Shown here: one piece after another, positions 38,680 through 47,604 of the stretch
How positions within the stretch are numbered: the stretch's first letter is position 1
How the letters are laid out: the number at the start of each line of letters is the position of its first letter
NCBI RefSeq assembly: GCF_014206815.1
Contig: NZ_JACHNP010000002.1
Span: forward strand, 1,236,322 to 1,300,321
Origin: Xanthomonas sp. F10
GTDB lineage: Bacteria; Pseudomonadota; Gammaproteobacteria; Xanthomonadales; Xanthomonadaceae
DNA length: 64,000 nt
Reading direction: 5' to 3'
Notes under the pieces: generated by a model
Told to the model about the DNA's origin: nothing
Database searches by the model: none
What the model saw: only the letters and a program-made list of their open reading frames with translations
Translations under genes and position numbers: made by a program

Positions 38680-38994
38680 TTATCCCACCACCACCTCACT
38701 GATCTGCATCATCGGCGTCAGGTCGGTGTAGTTCTTGATGTCGCCGAGGATCTCCTCCGCATGCGGGCCGAAGCCGGCCTGGAAGGCCTCTACCGACTCG
38801 CTGAAGATGTGGCACATGCCGATGTAGGTCGGATCGCTGCCGGGGGTGCCGCCGGACAGGCCCTTGTCCACGGTGTAGCGTAGGCAGGCGGCGCCCATGC
38901 GTGCCTGCACCAGCGGCATGTGCGTGTCGCGGTAGTAGGCATGGTCGAAACGGGCGCCTGGCGTGTACGGATACATCACGCTGACCTTGATCAT
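38680..38994 (-). CDS. EthD-family small protein
   Basis: 104 residues starting MIKVSVMYPYTPGARFDHAY. EthD-type ferredoxin-like dimeric fold: the conserved HAYYRDTHMPLVQARMG stretch near the N-terminus and the C-terminal NYTDLTPMMQISEVV are typical of this group. The longer open frame upstream only adds leucines from a simple repeat. EthD-like proteins occur with ether-degrading enzymes or as stand-alone small enzymes; here no such partner is adjacent and the role is unknown. Confidence 0.85.
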   Translation of the reverse strand: MIKVSVMYPYTPGARFDHAYYRDTHMPLVQARMGAACLRYTVDKGLSGGTPGSDPTYIGMCHIFSESVEAFQAGFGPHAEEILGDIKNYTDLTPMMQISEVVVG

Positions 38995-39105
38995 GAAGCG
39001 GCTCCTGTGGCGGCAATGGACCCCGACCGGGCGCCGGGGTGGCGCAAGGCTACACCCGACCTCGGCTGGCGCGTGCTGCGTTGCGGCGGGTCGTGGGCGT
39101 GTGCC

Positions 39106-39139
39106 AGGAATCGGGAATCGGGAATAGGGAGTCGGGAAT
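39106..39139 (+). repeat. GGGAATC-type heptamer array
   Basis: Four to five degenerate heptamers (GGGAATC, GGGAATA, GGGAGTC, GGGAATG) run directly into the simple-sequence array that follows. An inverted partner lies at 39283-39309. Confidence 0.75.
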
Positions 39140-39140
39140 G

Positions 39141-39236
39141 GCAACAACAAAAGCAATAGCAAGAGCAACAGCAAGAGCAGCAGCAAGAGCAGCAGCAAGA
39201 GCAACAGCAAGAGCAACAGCAAGAGCAACAGCAAGC
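39141..39236. repeat. AGAGCAACAGCA simple-sequence tandem repeat
   Basis: About 96 bp of 6-/12-base tandem repeats built from AGCAAG, AGCAAC and AGCAGC, slightly diverged at the left end (AACAACAAAAGCAATAGC). It lies in the 333-bp gap between the EthD-like gene and ald. On the minus strand the array would encode poly-leucine, which is not a real gene. The same repeat type occurs, in the other orientation, at 63818-63888. Confidence 0.9.
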
Positions 39237-39282
39237 GATGCGGCTGACGGATTGCCCAATGCGCGCGCTGCGGTGCCTTTTC

Positions 39283-39309
39283 GATTCCCTATTTCCGATT
39301 CTCCATTCC
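39283..39309 (-). repeat. Inverted partner heptamer array before ald end
   Basis: Degenerate CGATTCCC / GATTCTCC / ATTCCCGG units read as GGGAATC-type heptamers on the minus strand. They face the array at 39106-39139, so the pair encloses the AGCAAC tandem repeat. Confidence 0.65.
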
Positions 39310-39327
39310 CGGCCTCACAGGCAACCG

Positions 39328-40440
39328 TCAGCCCAGCGCGTCCAGCGGCCGCACGAAGTCCTGGCCCAGCGCCTGCGCCACCGCGCGGTGGGTGAGCTTG
39401 CCGGCGTGCACGTTGAGGCCGTTGCGCAGGTCCTGGTCGTCGCGCAGCGCCTGCAGGCCGTGTTCGGCCAGCAGCAGCACGAACGGCAGGGTGGCGTTGG
39501 TCAGGGCGAAGGTGGAGGTGCGGGCCACGCCGCCGGGCATGTTGGCCACGCAGTAATGGACGATGCCGTCGACCTCGTAGGTGGGTTGCTGGTGGGTGGT
39601 CGGGTGGCTGGTCTCGAAGCAGCCGCCCTGGTCGATCGCCACGTCCACCAGCACCGAGCCGGGCCGCAGCAGCGCCAGTTGTGCGCGCGACACCAGCTTG
39701 GGCGCGGCCGCGCCGGGGATCAGCACCGCGCCGATCACCAGGTCGGTGTGCGGCAGGCACTGCTCGATCGCAGCGCGGGTGGAATACAGCGTGGTCAGCT
39801 GCTGGCCGTAGAGTTCGTCCAGGTACTTGAGCCGCTCCAGCGAGCGGTCCAGCACGGTCACGCGCGCGTGCAGGCCCATCGCCATGCGTGCGGCGTTGAT
39901 GCCGACCACGCCGCCGCCGATCACCAGCACCTGCGCCGGGGTGACCCCGGGCACACCGCCGAGCAGCACGCCGGAGCCGCCCTGCGCCTTCTCCAGCGCA
40001 TGCGCGCCGGCCTGGATCGCCATGCGCCCGGCGACCTCGCTCATCGGCGCCAGCAGCGGCAGGCCGCCGTGGCCGTCGGTGACGGTTTCGTAGGCGATGG
40101 CGGTGCAGCCGGAGCGCTGCAGCGCCGCGGCCTGTTGCGGATCCGGCGCCAGGTGCAGATAGGTGAACAGCAGTTGCCCGGGGCGCAGCATCGCGCATTC
40201 CTCCGGCTGCGGTTCCTTGACCTTGACGATCATCTCGGCCTGCGCGAACACGCTCGCCGCATCCTCGGCGATGCGCGCGCCGGCGCGTTCGTACTCGGCA
40301 TCGGTGAGGCCGATGGCCTGGCCGCCGCCGCGCTGCACCAGCACCTGGTGGCCGTGCAGCACCAGTTCGCGGACCCCGGACGGGGTCAGCCCGATCCGGT
40401 ACTCGTGGTTCTTGATCTCTTTCGGAACGCCGACCAGCAT
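39328..40440 (-). CDS. ald: Alanine dehydrogenase
   Basis: 370 residues, full length. It oxidatively deaminates L-alanine to pyruvate and ammonia with NAD. The N-terminal signature [20 protein letters not shown], the catalytic-region Lys and His ([10 protein letters not shown] at about 72; YLHLAPD at about 93) and the nucleotide-binding glycine motif [12 protein letters not shown] (about 170) are all present. It follows the omega-aminotransferase gene by 64 bp on the same strand. That enzyme would produce alanine from pyruvate, and Ald would regenerate the pyruvate and release the nitrogen, so the two form a sensible catabolic pair. Confidence 0.96.
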   Translation of the reverse strand: MLVGVPKEIKNHEYRIGLTPSGVRELVLHGHQVLVQRGGGQAIGLTDAEYERAGARIAEDAASVFAQAEMIVKVKEPQPEECAMLRPGQLLFTYLHLAPDPQQAAALQRSGCTAIAYETVTDGHGGLPLLAPMSEVAGRMAIQAGAHALEKAQGGSGVLLGGVPGVTPAQVLVIGGGVVGINAARMAMGLHARVTVLDRSLERLKYLDELYGQQLTTLYSTRAAIEQCLPHTDLVIGAVLIPGAAAPKLVSRAQLALLRPGSVLVDVAIDQGGCFETSHPTTHQQPTYEVDGIVHYCVANMPGGVARTSTFALTNATLPFVLLLAEHGLQALRDDQDLRNGLNVHAGKLTHRAVAQALGQDFVRPLDALG

Positions 40441-40504
40441 GAGCGGTTCTCCAGGCAGACGCGGCGCGTGGGGAGCGCGGGCGGTGGGTTGGGTGAGGGA
40501 GGGG

Positions 40505-41893
40505 TCAGGGCGTGCTGCGGATCATGTCGGCCAGCACCGCGAAGATGCGTTCGATGTGCACGGGCTCGACGATCAGCGGCGGCGACAGCGCGATGGTGTC
40601 GCCGGTGACGCGGATCAGCAGGTTGCCCTCGTGGAAGCAGCGCTCGAAGATCTCGTAGGCGCGCGCGCCGGGCGCGCCCTTGCGCGGGGCCAGTTCGATC
40701 GCGCCGATCAGGCCGAAGTTGCGGATGTCGACGACGTGCGGCAGATCGCGCAGCCGATGGATCGCCTCCTCCCACACCGGCCCCAGCTCGATCGCCTTGT
40801 CGAACAACTGTTCCTCGGCGTAGGTGTCCAGCGTCGCCAGCGCGGCGGCGCAGGCCAGCGGATGGCCGGAGTAGGTATAGCCGTGGAACAGGTCGATGAC
40901 GTGGGCCGGGCCATGCGCGAACGCCTCGTGGATGGCGTGGGACACGAACACCGCGCCCATCGGCACGCAGCCGTTGGTCAGGCCCTTGGCGGTGGTGATC
41001 ATGTCCGGGGTCACCCCGAAGCGCTGCGCGGCGAAGGCGTGGCCGACGCGGCCGTAGCCGGTGATGACCTCGTCGAAGATCAGCAGGATGCCGTGCTTGT
41101 CGCACAGTTCGCGGATGCGCTGCAGGTAGCCGTGCGGCGGCAGCACCACGCCGGCCGAGCCGGAGATCGGTTCGATGATCACCGCGGCGATGGTGGAGGC
41201 ATCGTGCAGCGTCACCAGCCGCTCCAGATCCTCGGCCAGTTCCGCGCCATGCGTCGGCAGGCCGCGCGAGAACGCATTGCGCTCCAGGTCGAGGGTGTGC
41301 CGCAGATGGTCCACGCCGGGCAGCAGCGGGCCGAACGCCTTGCGGTTGTTCGGCAGTCCGCCTACCGAGATGCCGCCGAAGCCGACGCCGTGGTAGCCCT
41401 TCTCGCGGCCGATGAAGCGGGTGCGCTGGCCCTCGCCGCGGGCACGGTGGTAGGCCAGCGCGATCTTCAGCGCGGTGTCCACCGACTCGGAGCCGGAGTT
41501 GGTGTAGAACACGTGGTCCAGGCCCGGCGGCGCCAGTTCCACCAGCCGCTCGGCGAGCACGAACGGCAGCGGCGAACCCATCTGGAAGGTGGGAGCGAAA
41601 TCCAGCGTGGCGATCTGCCGCGCCACCGCCTCGACGATGCGCGGTCGCGCGTGGCCGGCGTTGCAGCACCACAGGCCGGCAGTGCCGTCGAGGATCTGGC
41701 GCCCGTCCACGCTGCGGTAATGCATGCCCTCGGCCGAGGCCAGCAGCCGCGGCCGCGCCTTGAACTGGCGGTTGGCGGTGAACGGCATCCAGAACGCATC
41801 CAGTGTGTCCGGTTCGCGTGTGGCCTGCGCGGCGTAGTGGTCGGACAGCGCCTGGGACGAGAGGGGCGGCTGGGGGCGCATCGCAGGCTCCAC
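40505..41893 (-). CDS. Omega-amino acid:pyruvate (class III) aminotransferase
   Basis: 462 residues; a second ATG at 41881 (MRPQPPLSSQAL) would shorten it by four. This is a PLP enzyme of aminotransferase class III. The PLP Lys is in MITTAKGLTNGCVPMGAV (about residue 302), the conserved Asp in LIFDEVITGYGRVG (about 273) and the substrate region in HVFYTNSGSESVDTALK. The segment ELFHGYTYSGHP-like IDLFHGYTYSGHPLACAA is characteristic of the beta-alanine/omega-amino-acid:pyruvate group rather than GABA:2-oxoglutarate enzymes. Next to puuR/puuC and ald, it probably removes the amino group of GABA, beta-alanine or putrescine onto pyruvate. The promoter region contains a candidate operator shared with the divergent regulator. 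Confidence 0.93.
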   Translation of the reverse strand: MEPAMRPQPPLSSQALSDHYAAQATREPDTLDAFWMPFTANRQFKARPRLLASAEGMHYRSVDGRQILDGTAGLWCCNAGHARPRIVEAVARQIATLDFAPTFQMGSPLPFVLAERLVELAPPGLDHVFYTNSGSESVDTALKIALAYHRARGEGQRTRFIGREKGYHGVGFGGISVGGLPNNRKAFGPLLPGVDHLRHTLDLERNAFSRGLPTHGAELAEDLERLVTLHDASTIAAVIIEPISGSAGVVLPPHGYLQRIRELCDKHGILLIFDEVITGYGRVGHAFAAQRFGVTPDMITTAKGLTNGCVPMGAVFVSHAIHEAFAHGPAHVIDLFHGYTYSGHPLACAAALATLDTYAEEQLFDKAIELGPVWEEAIHRLRDLPHVVDIRNFGLIGAIELAPRKGAPGARAYEIFERCFHEGNLLIRVTGDTIALSPPLIVEPVHIERIFAVLADMIRSTP

Positions 41894-41911
41894 GCGAGGG
41901 ATGTTGAAAAA

Positions 41912-41920
41912 ACTTTACAC
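41912..41920 (-). promoter_or_regulatory. Candidate PuuR-type operator half, aminotransferase side
   Basis: ACTTTACAC on the plus strand is GTGTAAAGT on the minus strand, overlapping a -10-like TAAAGT about 20 bp upstream of the aminotransferase start. The identical 9-mer occurs in the opposite direction at 42037-42045, in front of the regulator gene, so each divergent promoter carries one copy. Confidence 0.5.
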
Positions 41921-42017
41921 CATGCCGTGGCGCCGGGTGTGACCCGGCGTAGCGCCGTCCGCACGCATTGGACTGGCTTTTCCTGGTTGCGTCGCAGCAC
42001 CGGCGTGGCGCAGGAAA

Positions 42018-42045
42018 TTGACCGGCTGGGGCGGGTGTGTAAAGT
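42018..42045 (+). promoter_or_regulatory. Candidate puuR promoter with GTGTAAAGT operator
   Basis: TTGACC (42018-42023) and TAAAGT (42040-42045) are spaced by 16 bp and give a plausible sigma-70 promoter 33 bp before the puuR start. GTGTAAAGT (42037-42045) overlaps the -10 and is repeated in inverted orientation at 41912-41920, as expected for autoregulation by the regulator. Confidence 0.5.
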
Positions 42046-42077
42046 ATCCGGCAACACCGCCACCGGCGTTTCCTGCG

Positions 42078-42626
42078 ATGGATATCGGCGCCCGCCTGCA
42101 CCGGGTTCGCACCGCCCACGGTCTGAGCCAGCGTGAGTTGGCCAAGCGGGTGGGGGTGACCAACAGCACCATCTCGCTGATCGAGCAGAACAAGGTCAGC
42201 CCCTCGGTGAGTTCGCTGAAGAAGGTGCTGGATGGCATCCCGATCTCGCTGGCCGAATTCTTCACCCAGGACCTGGACACAGGCGCGGCCGATGCGCCGT
42301 TCTATCGCGCCGACGAACTGCCCGATGTCGGCAGCGACGGCATCCACTACTACCTGGTCGGCCAGCATCGCCCGCAGCGGCAGATGTGCATCCTGCGCGA
42401 GGTGATGCCGCCCGGCAGCGACACCGGCAGCGCGATGCTGGTGCACGACGGCGAGGAGGGCGGGGTGGTGGTGGCCGGCGAGGTGGAGATCACCGTCGGC
42501 AGCCAGGTGCGGGTGCTGCGCGCCGGCGAGGGCTACTATTTCGAGAGCCGGGTGCCGCACCGCTTCCGCAACGTCGGCCGCGAGACCGCAGTGCTGGTCA
42601 GCGCCAATACGCCGGCCACGTTCTGA
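42078..42626 (+). CDS. puuR: PuuR-type HTH-cupin transcriptional regulator
   Basis: 182 residues from the ATG at 42078. An N-terminal HTH_XRE domain (about 5-60; [23 protein letters not shown]) is followed by a C-terminal cupin (about 105-180; [21 protein letters not shown] and [15 protein letters not shown]). The architecture and length match PuuR, the repressor of putrescine catabolism, which is released by putrescine. It stands 79 bp before puuC on the same strand and is divergent from the aminotransferase-ald pair; all four genes may be under its control through the GTGTAAAGT sites. E. coli PuuR binds a different sequence, so the operator assignment is inference. Confidence 0.88.
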   Translation: MDIGARLHRVRTAHGLSQRELAKRVGVTNSTISLIEQNKVSPSVSSLKKVLDGIPISLAEFFTQDLDTGAADAPFYRADELPDVGSDGIHYYLVGQHRPQRQMCILREVMPPGSDTGSAMLVHDGEEGGVVVAGEVEITVGSQVRVLRAGEGYYFESRVPHRFRNVGRETAVLVSANTPATF

Positions 42627-42705
42627 GAGCGCCCGGCGCCCCTCCGCGCCGCAGCCGCCAGGCCGCCGTGCCGTTCCGATCCTTCCGCCGCAGCAGGAGT
42701 TCCCG

Positions 42706-44208
42706 ATGACCGCACCCCGCACCCGCGACGCCTGGCAGGCGCTGGCCGACACGCTGCGTCCGCGGACCCAGGCCTTCATCGACGGCCGCTACGTCGATGC
42801 CGCCAGCGGCAAGACCTTCGACTGCCTCAGCCCGATCGACGGCCGCCTGCTCGGCCACGTGGCCGAAGGCGGGGCCGAGGACATCGACCGTGCGGTCGCC
42901 GCGGCACGGCGCAGCTTCGAGGCCGGGCACTGGTCGCAGGCCAAGCCGGCGCAGCGCAAGAAGACCCTGCTGGCGCTGGCCCAGCTGGTCGAACGCCACG
43001 CCGACGAACTGGCGCTGCTGGAATCGCTGGACATGGGCAAGCCGGTGCGCGATGCGCGCCGGGTCGATCTGGCGGCGACGGTGCGCTGCCTGTCCTGGAC
43101 CGCCGAAGCGGTGGACAAGCTGTATGGCGAAGTGGCGCCGACCGGACAGGACGAACTGGGCCTGATCACCCGCGAGCCGCTGGGCGTGGTCGGCGCGATC
43201 GTGCCGTGGAATTTCCCGCTGCTGATGGCGGCGTGGAAGATCGCCCCGGCGTTGGCCGCGGGCAACTCGGTGGTGCTCAAGCCCTCGGAAAAATCGCCGC
43301 TGAGCGCGCTGCGCCTGGCCGAGCTGGTGGCCGAGGCGGGCATTCCCGACGGCGTGTTCAACGTGGTGCCGGGCGACGGCAAGGGCGCCGGCGAGCCGCT
43401 GGCGCTGCACATGGACGTGGACGGGCTGGTGTTCACCGGCTCCACCGCGGTCGGCCGGCGCCTGCTGCAATGCGCGGGGCTGTCGAACATGAAACGCGCG
43501 TACATGGAGTGCGGCGGCAAGAGCCCGAATCTGGTGTTCGCCGATGCGCCGGACCTGGAGCAGGCGGCGCAGGCGGCGGCCGCGGCGATCTTCTACAACC
43601 AGGGCGAAGTCTGCACCGCGGCCTCGCGCCTGCTGGTGGAGCGCTCGATCAAGGATCGCTTCGTCGAACGCGTGGTCGCCGCCGGGCGTGCGCTGCAGCC
43701 GCGGCATCCGTTCGACGACGACGCGGCCATGGGCGCGCTGGTGGACGAGACCCAGACCCACCGCGTGCTCGACTACATCGCCCGCGGCAACGCCGAAGGC
43801 GCGCGTCTGTTGCTCGGCGGCAAGCGCGTGGAGGTGGTGCCCGGCGGCTGCTACGTGGAGCCGACCATCTTCGACGAGGTCGGCCATGAACACACCATCG
43901 CCCGCGAGGAGATCTTCGGCCCGGTGCTGTCGGTGATCGCCTTCGACGACGAGGCGCACGCCCTGCGCATGGCCAACGACAGCGAGTATGGCCTGGCCGC
44001 CGGCGTGTGGACCCGCGACATCGGCCGCGCGCACCGCGTGGCGCGCAAGCTGCGCGCCGGCAGCGTGTGGGTGAACTATTGGGACGGCGGCGACATGACC
44101 GCCCCGTTCGGCGGCTACAAGCAATCGGGCAACGGCCGCGACAAGTCGCTGCATGCCTTCGACAAGTACACGGAGATGAAGGCGACGTGGATCAAGCTGG
44201 GGGAGTAG
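42706..44208 (+). CDS. puuC: Aldehyde dehydrogenase, PuuC-like (gamma-glutamyl-gamma-aminobutyraldehyde)
   Basis: 500 residues, full-length ALDH. It is behind a good GCAGGAG ribosome site. The catalytic Cys is in [14 protein letters not shown] (about residue 303), the general-base Glu in [12 protein letters not shown] (about 269), the NAD-contact Asn in [18 protein letters not shown] and the [13 protein letters not shown] [12 protein letters not shown] loop. Close resemblance to PuuC/AldH, and the adjoining puuR, suggest oxidation of gamma-glutamyl-gamma-aminobutyraldehyde to gamma-glutamyl-GABA. The family also takes other aldehydes, so substrate assignment rests on context. Confidence 0.92.
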   Translation: MTAPRTRDAWQALADTLRPRTQAFIDGRYVDAASGKTFDCLSPIDGRLLGHVAEGGAEDIDRAVAAARRSFEAGHWSQAKPAQRKKTLLALAQLVERHADELALLESLDMGKPVRDARRVDLAATVRCLSWTAEAVDKLYGEVAPTGQDELGLITREPLGVVGAIVPWNFPLLMAAWKIAPALAAGNSVVLKPSEKSPLSALRLAELVAEAGIPDGVFNVVPGDGKGAGEPLALHMDVDGLVFTGSTAVGRRLLQCAGLSNMKRAYMECGGKSPNLVFADAPDLEQAAQAAAAAIFYNQGEVCTAASRLLVERSIKDRFVERVVAAGRALQPRHPFDDDAAMGALVDETQTHRVLDYIARGNAEGARLLLGGKRVEVVPGGCYVEPTIFDEVGHEHTIAREEIFGPVLSVIAFDDEAHALRMANDSEYGLAAGVWTRDIGRAHRVARKLRAGSVWVNYWDGGDMTAPFGGYKQSGNGRDKSLHAFDKYTEMKATWIKLGE

Positions 44209-44213
44209 CCGGG

Positions 44214-44240
44214 ATTGGGGAGTCGGGATTGGGGATTGGT
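44214..44240 (+). repeat. GGGATTG heptamer array after puuC
   Basis: Four heptamers (GGGATTG, GGGAGTC, GGGATTG, GGGATTG) start 5 bp after the puuC stop. An inverted array lies at 44371-44398 and overlaps the 3' end of the convergent DUF1203 gene; a REP-like pair lies between them. Confidence 0.78.
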
Positions 44241-44267
44241 GAAGCGCGCGACCGCGAGCGCGTTGCC

Positions 44268-44333
44268 GTAGGAGCGGCTTCAGCCGCGACGGGCTTTGCC
44301 GGGAATGCCTGTCGCGGCTGAAGCCGCTCCTAC
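44268..44333. repeat. REP-like palindrome pair, intact
   Basis: Exact inverted arms (GTAGGAGCGGCTTCAGCCGC and complement) with a 26-bp centre, between the convergent puuC and DUF1203 genes. It is nested inside an inverted pair of heptamer arrays. Confidence 0.9.
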
Positions 44334-44368
44334 GAAGACAGCGGTGCTCCAGGTCGCGGCGCCGCCAC

Positions 44369-44866
44369 TCATCCCCAATCCCGACTGCCCAATCCCGGCT
44401 CTCTCTCCACCCGGCACGCAAAACAGCCTTGCCGCGCATGATGCAGATGCAGGTAGCGCACCTGCGGGTCGGCGAAGGCGCAGGCGATCGCGGTGGCGAT
44501 GCGCTCGCCCGGCTGCACGTCGGCGGCGATCAGCATGTCGCCGGCGTCGTAGCCGCGCAGCGAGATCAGGCGGCGGACGATCGCATCGGGCACGTCGCCC
44601 GGCGCCGGTGCGGCGGTGGCGACGTGGCGGCGCACGTAGATGGGTCCGGCGGCGCGGTACGGGGTCTGCGCGGGCTGGTGCAGGTAGTGCAGCAACAGCA
44701 GTTCCTCGCCGGGCCGTGCGTCCTCCAGGCTGACCCGGCAGGGATAGCCGAGCGCGCTGTCGGCGCGGACGCGCTGCGCATGGCGCGCCTGCAGTTGCGC
44801 ATCGTCGAGGTCGAACAGGGCGGCGAACGGTGCGGCCGGCAGGCCGACGCAACGGAAGCTGGACAT
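44369..44866 (-). CDS. DUF1203 family protein
   Basis: 165 residues starting MSSFRCVGLPAAPFAALF. DUF1203 features are seen: DSALGYPCRVSLEDARPGEELLLLHYLHQ, YRAAGPIYVRR and the closing LHLHHARQGCFACRVERE with two cysteines. The function is unknown; related proteins are small soluble, single-domain. The last residues (EPGLGSRDWG) are encoded by part of a heptamer repeat array (44371-44398), which shows that these repeats can invade a coding end and replace the original stop. Confidence 0.85.
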   Translation of the reverse strand: MSSFRCVGLPAAPFAALFDLDDAQLQARHAQRVRADSALGYPCRVSLEDARPGEELLLLHYLHQPAQTPYRAAGPIYVRRHVATAAPAPGDVPDAIVRRLISLRGYDAGDMLIAADVQPGERIATAIACAFADPQVRYLHLHHARQGCFACRVEREPGLGSRDWG

Positions 44867-45018
44867 GGGCGCTCCAGGAACGGATGGAGCGCGCAGCGTG
44901 CCGGTCGCCGCGGCAACGCGCTGGCCGCATTCGGACGCGGCACTGCACGGGCGCGGCGTGCGTGTGTCAGCGAGCGCGCATCAGTGCCAGGCGCGCGCTA
45001 CCCAGCGCGGCGTGCCGC

Positions 45019-45609
45019 TCAGCGCGGAACGTAATCGGCGAAATCGACCGGATGCCGCGGGTCGGCCGCCTGCACCTGGTCGCCGTCCTTGACCAGGGCG
45101 TCTGCGTCGGGCGAGGGATTCGGGTTCAGTTCCCAGCGCTGCTGGATGCGCTTGTGGAACAGCCACTGCTTGCGCTGCGGGTCGTAGCGGAAGGTGATGA
45201 AGTCGGTCCAGTGCTGGCCGCAGGAGACCCCGTTCTGCACGGTGAAGTAGCGGCCCTTGGCGGCGAACGGATCGTCGCCATCGGTGAACGGGTCGCACTG
45301 GCCGCCCTCGTCGCGCTTGAGGATCACCCGGTCGTTGCGCGCCGCCAGCCGATAGCGGCCGTCGGCCTGCTGCACGAAGATCAGCAGCGGCCGTGCCGGT
45401 GCCGGATCGCGTTGCGCCTCGCCGCGCTGCTGCAGCGCGAGCAGGTAGTCGGCACGGCCGTCGCCATCGAGGTCGGCCTGCAACTGCGCCAGCGGCTGGT
45501 AGCCGGCCGGCAGCTGGTGCAGCACGTCGGCGGGCAAGGCGGCGGCCTGGGCGAGGGGGCTGCCGAGCAGGAGGCTGGCGGCGAGGCCAACGCGGTAGGG
45601 GACGGGCAT
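45019..45609 (-). CDS. Hypothetical secreted protein with FG-GAP-like motif
   Basis: 196 residues starting MPVPYRVGLAASLLLGSPLAQAAAL, a clear signal peptide cleaved near residue 22. The mature part contains a calcium-binding-like DLDGDGRADYLLAL (about residues 46-59), as in FG-GAP/VCBS repeats, then a mixed alpha/beta region with WTDFITFRYDPQRKQWLFHK. There are two cysteines (Cys in GGQCDPF and VSCGQH) that could form a disulfide. It is probably periplasmic or secreted. The specific function is unknown. It is divergent from the OFA transporter gene across 297 bp in which no other feature is seen. Confidence 0.75.
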   Translation of the reverse strand: MPVPYRVGLAASLLLGSPLAQAAALPADVLHQLPAGYQPLAQLQADLDGDGRADYLLALQQRGEAQRDPAPARPLLIFVQQADGRYRLAARNDRVILKRDEGGQCDPFTDGDDPFAAKGRYFTVQNGVSCGQHWTDFITFRYDPQRKQWLFHKRIQQRWELNPNPSPDADALVKDGDQVQAADPRHPVDFADYVPR

Positions 45610-45906
45610 GGGGCGATTCCGCAGGCGGGGGGCGCAAGCCTAACCGACCGGCGCGCACTGGCGGAATCGCACAGTGCCGTGCGTTGCCTGCGCGAGCGGC
45701 GTCGCTGGGGCTGCCTGTCCATCGTGCGCCGCACAAGCACAGGCGCGCGGCACGCTTGCGATGGATGGCGCGGCGCCACCGGGTGTTTTGTACTACGCTC
45801 GGCGCATGCGGTCGCGCGTCGGCAGGCCGTTCGGCAGGCGGCCTCGTGGAGACGCCGCAGGCGCGTCATCCGCACCAGGGCGCCGACGCCTCCGAGGGGA
45901 CACCGC

Positions 45907-47589
45907 ATGAACGACTCGCACCGCGTTGCCGCGTCCGCGCCGACCGATCGCCCCGGCCTGCTTTCGAAGGAACGCATCGTCGCCGGGCCCGGCTTCAATC
46001 GCTGGCTGGTGCCGCCCGCGGCCTTGGCGATCCATCTGTGCATCGGCATGGCCTACGGTTTCAGCGTGTTCTGGCTGCCGTTGTCCAAGGCGCTGGGCAT
46101 CACCGAGGCGGTGGCCTGTCCACCCGACATGGGCTTCCTGGTGCGCATCGTCTCGTCCAGTTGCGACTGGAAGATCAGCGAGCTGCAGTGGATGTACACG
46201 CTGTTCTTCGTGTTGCTGGGCTGCTCGGCGGCGCTGTGGGGCGGCTGGCTGGAGCGCGCCGGCCCGCGCAAGGCCGGCGTGGTCGCGGCGCTGTGCTGGT
46301 GCGGCGGGCTGGTGATCTCGGCGCTGGGCATCCACCTGCACCAGATCTGGCTGCTGTGGCTGGGTTCGGGCGTGATCGGCGGCATCGGCCTGGGGCTGGG
46401 CTACATCTCGCCGGTGTCGACGCTGATCAAGTGGTTCCCGGACCGCCGCGGCATGGCCACCGGCATGGCGATCATGGGCTTCGGCGGCGGCGCGATGATC
46501 GGCAGCCCGCTGGCCGATGCGCTGATGCGGTATTTCGCCGGCCCCGACTCGGTGGGCGTGAAGGAAACCTTCCTGGTGATGGCCGGGCTGTACTTCGTGT
46601 TCATGATGGCCGGCGCGTTCGGCTACCGGGTGCCGCCCAGCGGCTGGACCCCGGCCGGTTGGACCGCGCCGGCGGCCAGCGCCAATGCGATGATCACCGC
46701 CCATCACGTGCACGTACGCAAGGTCTGGGGCATCCCGCAGTTCTGGTTGCTGTGGGCCGTACTGTGCCTGAACGTGTCGGCCGGCATCGGCGTGATCGGC
46801 ATGGCCTCGCCGATGCTGCAGGAAGTGTTCGGCGGCCGCCTGATCGGCGTGGATGCCGGCTTCGCCAGCCTCGATCCCACGCAACTGGCCGCCATCGCCG
46901 CCATCGCCGCCGGCTTCACTGGCCTGCTCAGCCTGTTCAACATCGGCGGGCGCTTCTTCTGGGCCAGCATGTCCGACAAGCTTGGGCGCAAGCACACGTA
47001 CTCGCTGTTCTTCGTGCTCGGCATCGCCCTGTACGCGGCCGCGCCGTGGGCCGGCAAGGTTGGCGGCAGCGCGCTGTTCGTCGGCATCTTCTGCGTGATC
47101 GTATCGATGTACGGCGGCGGCTTTGCCACCATCCCGGCCTACCTGGCCGACCTGTTCGGCACGCAGATGGTCGGCGCCATCCATGGTCGCCTGCTGACCG
47201 CCTGGGCCACCGCCGGCATCCTCGGCCCGGTGGTGGTCGGCTACATGCGCGAGTACCAGTTGGGCATGGGTGTGCCGCCCTCACAGGTGTACAACACGAC
47301 CATGTACATCCTGGCCGGGATGCTGGTGCTGGGCCTGATCTGCAACCTGCTGGTACGGCCGGTGGCGGCCAGGCACTTCATGACCCCGCAGGAGCTGGCC
47401 GCGGAGAAGCAACTGGCCCACGAACGGGCCGGCAGCAGCGCCCAGGCGGCGCCGGATGCGGCGCAGCTGGCGCTGGTCGGCCGCGGCGGCAACCCGCTGC
47501 TGCTGGTGCTGGCCTGGCTGGCGGTCGGGCTGCCGATGCTGTGGGGCATCTGGGTCACCCTGCAGAAAGCGTTCGTGCTGTTCCACTGA
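45907..47589 (+). CDS. OFA-family major facilitator (oxalate/formate antiporter type)
   Basis: 560 residues from the ATG at 45907 (MNDSHRVAASAPTDR). About 12-14 membrane helices; the first starts near residue 37 (WLVPPAALAIHLCIGMAYGFSVFWLP). The typical MFS loop is WFPDRRGMATGMAIMGFGGG and RFFWASMSDKLGRKHTYSLFF. A cysteine-containing external loop (VACPPDMGFLVRIVSSSCDWK) between the first two helices is a feature of this subgroup. The gene precedes fdhD and a YdeP-type molybdoenzyme, 15 bp away, suggesting formate or oxalate exchange linked to their oxidation; the transported substrate is inferred from family and neighbours. Confidence 0.9.
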   Translation: MNDSHRVAASAPTDRPGLLSKERIVAGPGFNRWLVPPAALAIHLCIGMAYGFSVFWLPLSKALGITEAVACPPDMGFLVRIVSSSCDWKISELQWMYTLFFVLLGCSAALWGGWLERAGPRKAGVVAALCWCGGLVISALGIHLHQIWLLWLGSGVIGGIGLGLGYISPVSTLIKWFPDRRGMATGMAIMGFGGGAMIGSPLADALMRYFAGPDSVGVKETFLVMAGLYFVFMMAGAFGYRVPPSGWTPAGWTAPAASANAMITAHHVHVRKVWGIPQFWLLWAVLCLNVSAGIGVIGMASPMLQEVFGGRLIGVDAGFASLDPTQLAAIAAIAAGFTGLLSLFNIGGRFFWASMSDKLGRKHTYSLFFVLGIALYAAAPWAGKVGGSALFVGIFCVIVSMYGGGFATIPAYLADLFGTQMVGAIHGRLLTAWATAGILGPVVVGYMREYQLGMGVPPSQVYNTTMYILAGMLVLGLICNLLVRPVAARHFMTPQELAAEKQLAHERAGSSAQAAPDAAQLALVGRGGNPLLLVLAWLAVGLPMLWGIWVTLQKAFVLFH

Positions 47590-47604
47590 GTCGGGAGGGT
47601 TGCG

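Noticed and set aside
38680..39234. Poly-leucine N-terminal extension of the EthD-like gene
   Set aside because: It is only the AGCAAC simple repeat read on the minus strand; the natural start is the ATG at 38994.
39141..39236. CRISPR-like array
   Set aside because: The unit is 6-12 bp with no unique spacers; it is a simple-sequence repeat.
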